Assembly: GCF_026151205.1 (NCBI RefSeq)
Contig: NC_087077.1
Span: 17,716,475-17,780,474 of the forward strand
DNA: 64,000 nt
DNA from: Bolinopsis microptera
Lineage: Eukaryota; Ctenophora; Tentaculata; Lobata; Bolinopsidae
Reading direction: 5' to 3'
Part shown: piece by piece, positions 55,108 to 64,000 of the stretch
Numbering within the stretch: position 1 is the stretch's first letter
Layout of the letters: each line of letters opens with the position of its first letter
Notes under the pieces: generated by a model
Seen by the model: only the letters and a program-made list of their open reading frames with translations
Told to the model about the DNA's origin: nothing
Database searches by the model: none
Position numbers and translations under genes: made by a program

Positions 55108-57483
55108 TTAAAATATATAAATGAGTAATGTCTCTCCCCAGTATAACACCTGGCCCACTCCATTTTGCAGATCTCCTTTTCTCTTGTACATCACCTTTTC
55201 ACCGTTGCTATAATACTCATCATTGCTTGTCCGAACTTGGCTTTGCAGAGCTCTACGTATCTTGTTGCTACTTTCACACTTTGCAAATGCTTGCCTTGCA
55301 CTGTGCATTGCATTAACATTATCAGCCACGGTTTTACTCACCGTTGTTTCTTCTAAAGCTGGCAGTCTATCATCGATGACATTCGGAAGTGTAGGGTTAC
55401 GGCCCATTGTCAACTGATTTGCAGAAAACCCACCAAACATCTGCATGGAGTTTTTCGCACTTAGTGCCCAACACAATGCAACTTCCCAGTTGCATTTTGA
55501 ATCTTCCTTCGTTTTTACCATCATCTCTGTCAGCATCTTATGATGACGTTCTACAATCCCATTGCTCCAAGGGCTCTCGGCAGCTGAATTTTGCACATCC
55601 ACATTGAATCTTTGACACATCTCAGTAAACTCCTCATTGGCGAACTCTCCACCATTATCAGCCATGAATTTCTTTGGATTTCCAAAGATGGATATCCATC
55701 CAGAGCAAATTCCTTGGATGATTGTCTCTTTCTTCTTATTGTAGATTATTCTAGCTGCTGAATATCTTGTCACCGAATCAATCATATGCAAGATATACAC
55801 ATTAGGAGTGCCAGGAACATTCTTAAGGTCCATTGCAACACATTCGTTGAACACCTTTCCTCTTGGGAGACCCACCACTGGTCTTGACTTAGGTTTCTTG
55901 TACATCAGACATATTTTACAACTGCTGGATACCTCATCAATTGCTTTCATGTATTCTGGTCTCTTAAATCCTGCAGTTTTCAGCAATGTTTTCAGTTTAT
56001 CACTAGGAGGGTGTGAGAATTGTTTGTGGATTTTTTCCACTTTCCTCCTAATCTCCTTTTCGTCAGTACCAAACAAACCTTCTTCGCTGATTGTCATCAC
56101 CCGATGTGGGGTCTTTCGATCTGGCGGCCCAATGGTCATGCGTCTTTTATTACAAAGAGGAACGCAATAGTGCTTTGATTTAGTTTCAAACAAATCAACA
56201 CAATCTCCACTGAATCTCATTGTATCATTTGTGAAATCCAACACAGCACCAGCTCTCTTTAACGATGCTTTACTGAGAAGCAACGGCAGTTCTTTCTCAA
56301 CAATGTTTGCTTCTATCCGAACATCTGTCTTTCCTATTCGCCCAGGGATGATAGTCTTTTCTGTGGAAATGACTTCGAGTCCATCCCCAAATCTAAAAGG
56401 CGTCGAGCAAGGTTCACTAACCATCATTTTCAGTTGTTTTTCTTCCAGAGTTTCTCTGTAGTGATTCACCCAGTTCCTACCAACAACTGTCTTTGTACAT
56501 CCGGAATCAATAACTGCACATGCTAATGACTCATATACAAGAGAACCAAGGTTCGTATCACTCATCAGGCACTCTTCAGGAATCTCAACAACATCTTCAG
56601 ATTCAGACACCACCATGAATGTTAAGAATGCACCCTCTGCTTCCATGGCCGTAACATTCTCAGCACCATCTTGTGCGAAATACTGTGCATTATCTGTTGA
56701 ACTTGAAGAAGCTCTGTTCTTGCTTGTGCACCATCTTGCAATATGGTTTTTATCGCCACAAGCATAGCATCCAGTATACGCACTCTTTTGTCGATTATAC
56801 GGATGATGATGATTCCCACGTCCTCTTGACATCCTTCTGTAGTTTCCTCGTCCACCTCTTGGGGTTGAGTTGTATGTATAGTTACATTCCTCATGTTCCA
56901 CCTTCACTGATATTGACGCAGGCGGTGTGGAAAGGTTTGATTGGACGGAGAAGATTTTCCCGATCGTTTCACACATATCTTTATGAGTAAGATCCTTAAC
57001 AGTTGCCAAAGCGAGATCATATTTTTCTGACGGAAGGTTAGCGCTGTTAAGGAATCTGTAGGCCAGGACTGCTTCAGGAAGAGTGATTTTGTGTCTCCTG
57101 AGATCCGCTAGCAACTTTTCAAACTCAGATATGTAACTCTGTAAAGACAACCCTTCTGGTCTCACATATTTTTCAAACTTACCGTAAACTCGGTAACAGG
57201 TTTGAGCTGAGTCCTCTAAATAGATTTTGTCAAGATGACTTAAAATCTTCGCTATTGCATCCTCTGCAATTAGGACATCTTTCCCCAATGATCGTACTGT
57301 ATCCTTTATCTTCCCTTGTTTCAATTCTAAGAGCAACGCAGTTCCTTGTCTCTTTTTCTCTAAACCCGTGAACTCTTGCCACAGCTGCAGGTCTAACTTC
57401 CAATTGCAGTAGTCCTGATCCTCACTGTATGCCGGTGGGGCTTTGTAATTACTAGTTACTCTAACTGTCTCTGGGGGTGCCAT
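55108..57483 (-). pseudogene. copia gag, protease and integrase
   Basis: The likely start is the ATG at 57,483, just after the primer-binding site; the frame is open a little further upstream. In order: gag capsid region, zinc knuckle (CYACGDKNHIARWC, ~residues 240-252), aspartic protease (AVIDSGCTKTVVG, ~325-337), and integrase with an HHCC domain (HKQFSH..CKICLMY) and the D,D,E core (MADNGGEF; SPWSNGIVERHH). A frame break at 55,163-55,166 ends it early; the integrase tether continues in another frame to about 54,984. Confidence 0.92.
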
Positions 57484-57492
57484 TGCGTCCTT

Positions 57493-57503
57493 CTCTGCTA
57501 CCA
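57493..57503 (-). other. Primer-binding site of the copia element
   Basis: TGGTAGCAGAG on the minus strand, two bases inside the 5' LTR, matches the complement of the 3' end of metazoan initiator methionine tRNA over 11 bases. This is the usual primer for Ty1/copia elements. Confidence 0.85.
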
Positions 57504-57505
57504 CT

Positions 57506-57668
57506 TGTTAACTTTAAATGGATCACTATGCAATGAAACACACCAGTTGTTACAAGTAATTATCAAACCCCACAGACAACATGTTTGTGGTACATTCTGA
57601 AATAGAACACAATTAGTATATATTATATCGACTATCATAAATATATAAACCAAATATATAGCAATTCA
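57506..57668 (-). repeat. 5' LTR of the copia element
   Basis: 163 bp, identical to the 3' LTR at 52,681-52,843. Confidence 0.96.
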
Positions 57669-58730
57669 CTTTTATTTTCTACCGCACTCCATTTTATGTC
57701 TTGATCTCTACCTTTCTAGGATCTGTATCTTTCTTGATTGATTATGTCACTGTACTTACCTTAATTATACCTCTACATGTATTGTATGGTTTCTACTTCT
57801 ATTTAGTTTAGTGTGGTTTGAAATGAAATGAAATGAAATAATGTGCTTATATCCCGCCCATATGGTCTTACTAACGTGTGTGAGCGCAGTGTAGTGAGAA
57901 AGTGTTTTTAACAGATTTATTATTAGACTTAGGATTATGATTTTTAATATATTACATTGATATAAGATTTATTTTTGATAGGTACTTAATAAAGTTGATG
58001 AATTTCCCTCCCTATTAAAATTTTAAACCCATTTAGTGAAAATTGATAAACGAAGATCTAGATATTGATACATATTATAACCAACATTGCTTATATTCTG
58101 CCTTGTAAACAAAGAGCAAATCTTCTTAATGCCTTCTTCCTGTCCTAAAACTAAAACTTCATCCTATTAAAGTAAAGGCCAGTTGTTACCACAAGCTATT
58201 ATACCGTCCCTCTCAAAAACATGCCTCAGCCTCCATCAAAAACAATTTTAGTTTTCAGTCCTTCTAGTTTCCAAAAATCTACCGAGCTAGTGTTCTGGTG
58301 TGCACAAAAGCCCCTAAGCCCGTGCATTCCTTGCCCCGCTAGCTGCCAGTCCTTGACAAACTTCCAATAGCAAAGATCAACTAGTCATTTACAAATTGAG
58401 CACTATACAATTTTAATTGTTTTAAATATTTGACTTTGTAAAATGAGCTAAAACATTGATTTATTAGTTTCATTGATTTATTAGTTTCATTGTTAGCAGC
58501 CGGCACAAGTGCCAGCTACTAACCATGTCAGAGCGGCTCTAAAGGGTGAGTGAAAAAGACTAGCGCGGTGAAAATAAATATGACAATGTCGTAAATAATT
58601 TAAATTAGTCTAGGATCTTGTCCTCACAACAAATAATACCACTTCTGACATGATATAATATCGTCTATTCAAATCGTCCTTTGCCTTCTGTTTCATTTCC
58701 AATACCAGCAGATGGTGTTTGGTTTGCTCC
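57669..58730. other. Displaced 3' end of the L2-like element, then unassigned DNA
   Basis: 57,669 to about 57,862 continues the L2-like 3' UTR cut by the copia insertion, or includes the 3' end of a minus-strand copy. It carries a (GAAAT)n run (about 57,818-57,842) next to GTGCTTATATCCCGCC, a sequence typical of L2/CR1 3' ends. GAGCGCAGTGTA occurs at about 57,887 and again at 59,426. The remainder is AT-rich with no feature recognised, apart from a palindrome GGTTTGCTC..GAGCAAACC at 58,721-58,745. Confidence 0.5.
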
Positions 58731-59396
58731 TCAGGTGAGCAAACCAATATTGTTGGTATTTGTGACCGATATTTTGACAGGTCTGGTCTTGTCGGCTAAT
58801 CTCCTTCCAATCCTGACAGCTTCATAGCGTGGTTCGTTTACTTTATCGGATAGTTTCTCATCATCTGTCTCCATTAAACCAAACACGACCAATTTCCTAC
58901 TGCGGTCCTCTTTCGATACAGCACTTTGAACTACCCTTTTCAAGCTCTGTTCTGTCAGTGCAGTTTCCGGCGGGACCTTCGAAACAGCTTTACTGTATGA
59001 CCTGATCTCAGCTTGTACACTTTCCTGAACGGCAGATTTTACGGTGGTCTGAACAGATTCCAACTGCTTTGATTTGCCCTCAAGAAGTTAACTCTGCAGT
59101 TTAATCACCGAATTTTGTGACCGAATAAGAGAGCTCTTCAACTCCTCCACATCTTCTTTCATTTTGACAGCTTCTCTGACAAATTGTTTCATATCTCTGT
59201 TCACACTGTACAATAACTTTGACATAACTTTCTTAGTTGGATTCCCTGGTTTTTCAAATTGTTCTGCTGAGAACTCTGATTCATCACAGTTTGAGGCTTC
59301 TTCAACTTCTGTAATCCAAAAATGGAACTCCCGATGCGTTTCAGTCACATACACAGAGCGAGCTGACAAACGTTCTAATAATTCCATATCGTCCAT
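58731..59396 (-). pseudogene. ORF1 of an L2/CR1-like retrotransposon, broken by one stop
   Basis: The minus-strand frame starts MDDMELLERLSARS at 59,396 and reaches an in-frame TAA at 59,088-59,090. It continues in the same frame to 58,731. It contains a coiled-coil stretch (VKMKEDVEELKSSLIRSQNS) followed by an RRM-like segment (RSRKLVVFGLMETDDEKLSD and RIGRRLADKTRPVKI), the layout of non-LTR ORF1 nucleic-acid-binding proteins. It ends at a short palindrome; the rest of the element is absent. Confidence 0.75.
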
Positions 59397-59939
59397 GATG
59401 TACTTAAAACTTGTATTACAAGGCTACACGGTGAGCGCAGTGTAATTAAACGATTTTACTGATAAGAGAGCAACTGTTATCAACACACAAGCTAAAAGGT
59501 TAAATAAGGTTTACAATAAAAAATGTTTTAATTTTGTCTTTATGAAATTTCTCTCGAAATTGATTTTATAGGTATTTCTGATAGAGGGGAGTGATATCTA
59601 TCTGCTGCTTTTAATCCCATGGAAAAATATTGTTCCTGGCTGAAGTTATCGCCGGCCAAAGGTCAGCGCTCATGTGTAATTGTATTGCGCGAGCGATTTT
59701 CAATCGCACACCCTGAAAATCGAGTCTAAAAATCTATCTTCTCCTACATTTTTTGAGCAATCACCTTGAATCTTTCAGGATATGTTCTAAAGTCCATTTA
59801 GAAGATTCAATTGTATTAGAATTTTAAGATAGGCCTTAGAAAACTTTAAATTCGATTTTGAAAATCTTGGACCTGGAAAAATCGTCAAAAAACGAGGTCC
59901 AAGATTTTGTGTTGTTGGTTAATCATATGAGCGGGATAT
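59397..59939. other. Likely 5' UTR of the ORF1 element and unassigned DNA
   Basis: GTGAGCGCAGTGTA at about 59,423 repeats the phrase at 57,884. No gene. A short inverted phrase (AAGATTTT..AAAATCTTGG; CCAAGATTTT) occurs near 59,860-59,910. Confidence 0.35.
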
Positions 59940-60775
59940 AAATACCTCATTTCATCAAAGTATTCTCCGGATATACTGCTTTCAGTACCTTAATGGCGAC
60001 TTGTGTCATTCTCACCTACCTCACTGATTGGTCACTGTTCAAAATTTCCGTCAAAACCGTGAAATTTCAGTCAAGGGACTAGCAGAAAGGCTCCTCTTCC
60101 AAAATATCTTTTTATATCCTAATGATTTCCCGTTTATCAAAGCTTTTTTTGGGAATAGAACTTTGAGTACCTCAATCGTATCTTGTGCCATCCTGAGTGA
60201 CCCTGTAAGATGGTCATTTAAGAAAAATTCAGTCAAAACAGTGAAATTTTGGTCGCGGAGAGCTGAAATTAGAATACGTCTTAACGGTTAGGACATATTA
60301 AAATTTTGCATTGCATCAAAGTTTTCTCCGGATATACTGCTTCCAGTACCTTAATGGCGACTTGTGTCATTCTCACCGACCTCACCGATTGGTCACTTGT
60401 CAAAATTTCAGTCAAAACCGCGAAATTTCAGTCAAGGGGACTGCAGAAAGGCTCCTCTTCAAAAATCTTCCAAAATCTCTTTTTATATCCTGATGATTTT
60501 CTGTTTATCAAAGCTTTCTTTAGGAATAGAACTTTGAGTACCTCAATCGTGTCTTGTGCTATCCTCCGTAGGATGGTAATTCAAGAAAAATGAAAAATTC
60601 AGTCAAAACAGTCAAATTTGGGTCACGGAAAGCTGGAATCTGACATTTTCAAACTTTTTCTCTCATCAAAGTTTTCTCCGGATATTCAGTTTCCAATACC
60701 TCGATCGTGATTTGTGTCCCTCACACTAACCTTACTGATTGAACACTGATCAAAAATAGAATATGCAACGAGATA
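59940..60775. repeat. Three tandem ~350-360-bp satellite units
   Basis: Units begin near 59,957, 60,319 and 60,668 with (T)CAAAGTTTTCTCCGGATAT. They share CTTGTGTCATTCTCACC.ACCTCAC, AAATTTCAGTCAAGGG and GAACTTTGAGTACCTCAATCGT. The third is partial. The same family lies at 50,405-50,930, on the other side of the retrotransposon block. Confidence 0.85.
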
Positions 60776-61692
60776 ATATCTTGATAACATTATTGGCGAT
60801 AATTGGGTCAATATTGTTTCTCGATAATTTAGTACTGATAACCGTTAAAATCATAAGTCATGCACTTAATTTTTAGTAGAGCTTATTTTATGGAGACATA
60901 CTTATGACAGTGTCACGTCTTAGTATTGTTTTGATTATTAAAATTCCGATCTGTACTTTGATCACAAAATAGAGACTACTGCATAACAATGGCATTTTTG
61001 CACGAGCAATGCTAAAAGTTATTAAGTAAAATAGAAGTGTTTTAGTATAGAAGTCCCTGTTCAACAAAGCACCATACGAGAGTAATGCTTGGGCTCAGAC
61101 TCGGTTGGCTGAGGAAAAAATCTCTTTATTTAATCACAAGGGCACATTCTTGTAGAACATGGTCTTCATCTTCATCCAATGATTTTATTTTATAGATTCT
61201 GTTCAGTAGGGAGGTGGTCATGTGATACGACACCACACCGCTCCCATTATACATTGTCGGTAATCACCTCCGAGTAACAACTGTAATTTAAAGGCCAAAC
61301 AGAACGCACTACAATTTGACTCAATCCAAACATCTTTCAAATAAATATGATCACTGTTCTTATTTTATTGTCTATACAAGATTCATCCTAAGCACCTAAT
61401 GGTCAAAAGGGTTGTACTACTACTCTGTGTGACTCTGCACTACGCTCCATCTTTTAAAAGATTAACCACTACCACACACTGTGCTTGCAACAACTTCAAC
61501 TTGATATGCTAGTTCTTATGTGCTATTTATGCTGCTTACCATATAAATAAGCAACGTTTTAAGCTTTGTTGTATTCGTTGTCTACATTCAATCTAAATAT
61601 AATAATCATATTATAAATTATTTATCATGTGCATGTGACAAGAATTAATTGAATCTGGAGGTTGTTTAACCACTTTTATTTTTACTAGCATA
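60776..61692. promoter_or_regulatory. Upstream region of DNAL4, no other gene seen
   Basis: AT-rich intergenic DNA that must contain the DNAL4 promoter and 5' UTR. No TATA box or other motif was singled out, and no repeat was recognised apart from the satellite to its left. Confidence 0.35.
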
Positions 61693-62965
61693 ATGGCGGA
61701 TGATGAAAAGAAAGAAGCTGGAGATAAGAACGATCCTAGAAGACTTCACAGTTTCCCTCTTATCAGAGTAAGATTTGGCGGTTACTTCTGTGTATAAGAT
61801 TAGGTTTATATTGCTGAACCTTAATAGGGTTAGAATAAAATAGCATTAAATTTGCAAACCGGCCATGATTGATGATAGCTGCGAGTTATTTACTTGCATC
61901 GTGTTCGAAAAATTTTGATTGAGACATGGTATTTCAACACTACAAATACATCATATTTATTGAGGACTATGTAACTGGGGTGAAATTAATTCGATCACAT
62001 TTAGTTAGTCCGAATGCTGACACTCTAAAATTAAAGGCTTTAGTGGGTGGTTTTTACTTCTTCTGAATGGTCTTAACTTAACCCACCCCAACATGTACCT
62101 CATTTTCATACCAAAACAACTCGGCGATTGGTTGCTAGGCCGGTTGCTAAGGTCGAGCAAAATATATGTAGAAAGTTTCGTCGCGTTCCCTGCCTAGCTT
62201 GTTATGCCGCGCAACATGCGCGCAATCATTCGAACGATCGATCGCCTTGCCACTTGCATTGAGCACTTAACAAACGAGCAATAATCTTATCTATCTGAAT
62301 TCTGGTTCTAACTAGTAACAGGTAACTTCTATACTTATTTATAACTGTTCACTGTGAGTTATACCATTCTGTTACCGTTATTCTGCCACAGAAAGTTGTT
62401 TCCCAGACCATAGCTATAGTGCACCATTAGGGTTAGGGTCCCTAACTTAGGGTTAAAGGTAGGGTTAAGCTATTAGATCATAAGGGCAAGATTTTCTGGG
62501 GCAGCACGACTTGACTCACATCATTCCTATCTGATCTGGAGACTGAACGTGCCTTATCTTTCAGCATTCCGACATGGCAGAGGAAATGAGAACAGAAGCC
62601 ATGGAATTGTGCGTGACTGCGTGTGAGAAGTTCGCTTCTAGCAACGAGGTTGGTTGCAACAAATTTGTATTACCTAATATTACATTCCCAGAGCGACAAT
62701 GAGGCTATTTGTAATATCAATTTGGCCGCCTCAGTGAACTCCCAATTAAGGAGGTATGTTCTGACACTGTACTTACTAAATTTAATTCTCTTCATTTTAG
62801 GCAGCCTCGAAGATGATAAAGGAAAACATGGATAAGAAGTTTGGAAGCAGCTGGCATGTCGTCGTCGGTGAGGGATTCGGGTTCGAGCTGACCTACGAGA
62901 CCAAGAATTTATTGTATATGTTCTTTGGAGGTAGCCTGGCTATAGCTGTCTGGAAATGCTCGTGA
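61693..62965 (+). CDS. DNAL4: Dynein axonemal light chain 4
   Basis: Three exons: 61693-61767, 62565-62648 and 62801-62965, both introns phase 0 with GTAAGA and GTTGGT donors and TTTCAG/TTTTAG acceptors. The 107-aa product has the LC8/DLC fold signature; blocks such as RRLHSFPLIRHSDM, AMELCVTACEKF, KKFGSSWHVVVGEGFG and GGSLAIAVWKCS match the DNAL4 family closely, and the length is normal (vertebrate members have about 105 residues). The protein is a light chain associated with axonemal outer-arm dynein in cilia and flagella. The frame is intact. This is the clearest ortholog in the window. The 5' UTR and poly(A) site were not resolved. Confidence 0.96.
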
Positions 62966-64000
62966 GGGCTGAACGGGAACCGATACTAGTACTGTTAATA
63001 TGATGACCGGCAAATTTTATGTTTTTGTTTAGACCTGCCCCTTGTAAAGTTTTACTGTATATAGTCATATCCTCGTACCAGACACTTAATGTATGTGTAT
63101 TGTAAATTATGCTTCATGGAAATGCTGCAAACTATTTGCAGCAATAATGTTTTTCAGATTTTACATTCTAGTTATGACTACGGTAAAATGTTGGACTACT
63201 TTTTCCACATGTTAAATGGTGGTTTTATCCTACTGACCTTAAATTCTTCAGCATATCCGACCAATTTTTGACTATGACTTGACCTATAATATAGAAGATG
63301 TAATTTTGTAATTATTTTTGTTATCCTAATGACCTCAAATTATTTGGCATTTTCAATCAATTTTTGATAATGACTTGACCTATAATAAGATAGCATTTTT
63401 GTAATCATTCCGATACGAAACAAAACAATTTCAATACCTATTGTTAAAATGTAGTTTTTTTTTTGTATCTGCCCAAAATATAATACTTTCAATTAACTAT
63501 AACTCTATAATTATAATGATTAAACTTTTTTCTAACAATATCTCTAAAAATGTTTATAACAATGGCTGAATTCTAAAAATTTCTCTGAATTCTGAAAATG
63601 TTTCTAAAATGTATTACTGATAAAAATATCACGCACGAAAGTTATAGTTAAGTGGGCGACCATAAATGACGTCACATCTTCAGGGGTCGTATGTAGCAGC
63701 TGCTAAATGTTCTAATCATATGATTATTTGGGGAAAATAATAGAAAGACTATTGACGAAGATTTCAGCGGATGAGGTCTGAAAATACAGTAAAGAGGGGA
63801 CGTCATCTGTTAAATTGCCTCAAACAATACAAAGCATTTTAATCGTAACTTGTAAGAAAAGGGTTTAACACAAACCACAATGAGTGCAAATATAAACGAA
63901 ATAACTGTAAAATTCTTCTGTAAGTTTATCTGGAAACGATTTAAATCTGAGATTAAAACATACCTAACACTAAAAAGTACAACCAGAAAAGTGGCCTGTT
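62966..64000. other. 3' flank of DNAL4 with a ~100-bp tandem duplication
   Basis: TTATCCTA.TGACCT.AAATT..CA followed by CAATTTTTGA.(A/T)ATGACTTGACCTATAATA occurs at about 63,225-63,290 and about 63,321-63,385. The rest is AT-rich; no gene is evident to the window end. Confidence 0.5.

Larger units (their letters stand above)
52681..57668 (-). mobile_element. Ty1/copia LTR retrotransposon, nearly complete
   Basis: Minus-strand element of 4,988 bp. The two 163-bp LTRs are identical base for base. A primer-binding site for initiator-Met tRNA follows the 5' LTR, and a polypurine tract (AATGGGAGATTG) precedes the 3' LTR. Gag-pol domains are in the copia order: gag, protease, integrase, reverse transcriptase, RNase H. 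Three single-base frame breaks (55,163-55,166; 54,975-54,983; 54,009-54,011) lie in homopolymers. It interrupts the 3' UTR of the L2-like element. Flanking 5-mers (ACCTT and CTTTT) are similar but not identical, so a clean target duplication is not shown. Confidence 0.97.

Noticed and set aside
55128-56990. Plus-strand frames across the copia gag-integrase region
   Set aside because: Antisense shadows of the gag-pol frame.
62428-62475. TTAGGG words, possible interstitial telomere
   Set aside because: Only a few imperfect copies mixed with TTAAAGG-type words, too short and irregular.
1-64000. tRNA, rRNA or snRNA genes
   Set aside because: A scan by eye for B-box-like GGTTCGAATCC and rRNA cores found no convincing case; a covariance-model search would be decisive.

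Overview
This window is nuclear DNA from an invertebrate animal, AT-rich and dominated by repeats. The evidence is GT-AG spliced genes with short introns, a dynein light chain of the DNAL4 type, a secreted sushi plus galactose-binding-like protein built from symmetrical phase-1 exons, a Ty1/copia element, L2/CR1-like fragments and abundant foldback and MITE-type DNA transposons. The repertoire would fit a cnidarian or another early-branching animal, but nothing in the sequence settles the phylum.

Layout. Positions 1-16,100 hold no host gene I can support. They contain a diverged repeat array (2.4-8.2 kb), two related ~2 kb DNA transposons with GGACACGTTCA inverted ends and 4-bp target duplications (5,369-7,323 and 13,938-16,118), and a hAT-like MITE (11,413-11,701). 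The main gene block is 16.5-29.3 kb. On the minus strand is an 11-exon secreted protein with eight CCP domains and two galactose-binding-like domains (16,563-21,452). Divergent from it, on the plus strand, is an 11-exon coiled-coil protein of 477 aa (22,404-29,244), which carries an intronless F-box-like gene on the opposite strand in its largest intron (24,126-24,998). From 29.8 to 38.2 kb come retroelement remnants, a region with an oriented GAGGCTAAC motif array, a ~4.1 kb foldback element whose centre is two tandem palindromes, and a reverse transcriptase remnant.

The interval 38.3-44.0 kb is bounded by imperfect inverted repeats. It contains a spliced gene for a NERD-domain superfamily 1 helicase (39,043-41,871) and a broken coding region I could not identify (42,650-43,875). 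A long minisatellite (45.05-46.7 kb), the 3' end of a SWIM zinc-finger gene (46,806-47,757, minus strand) and nine copies of a 91-bp tandem repeat follow. The block 50.4-60.8 kb is a stack of insertions: an L2/CR1-like element carrying a palindromic MITE and a Ty1/copia element with identical LTRs, next to the ORF1 of another L2-like element, with related satellite repeats on both sides. DNAL4, in three exons, lies at 61,693-62,965.

One caution applies throughout. Several otherwise intact reading frames (CCP gene, helicase, SWIM gene, and three times in the young copia element) are broken by single-base length changes in short homopolymers. That pattern suggests consensus errors from long-read sequencing at least as much as true decay, so the pseudogene status of these genes is open. 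Exon coordinates come from reading splice sites and phase by eye, without transcript data.
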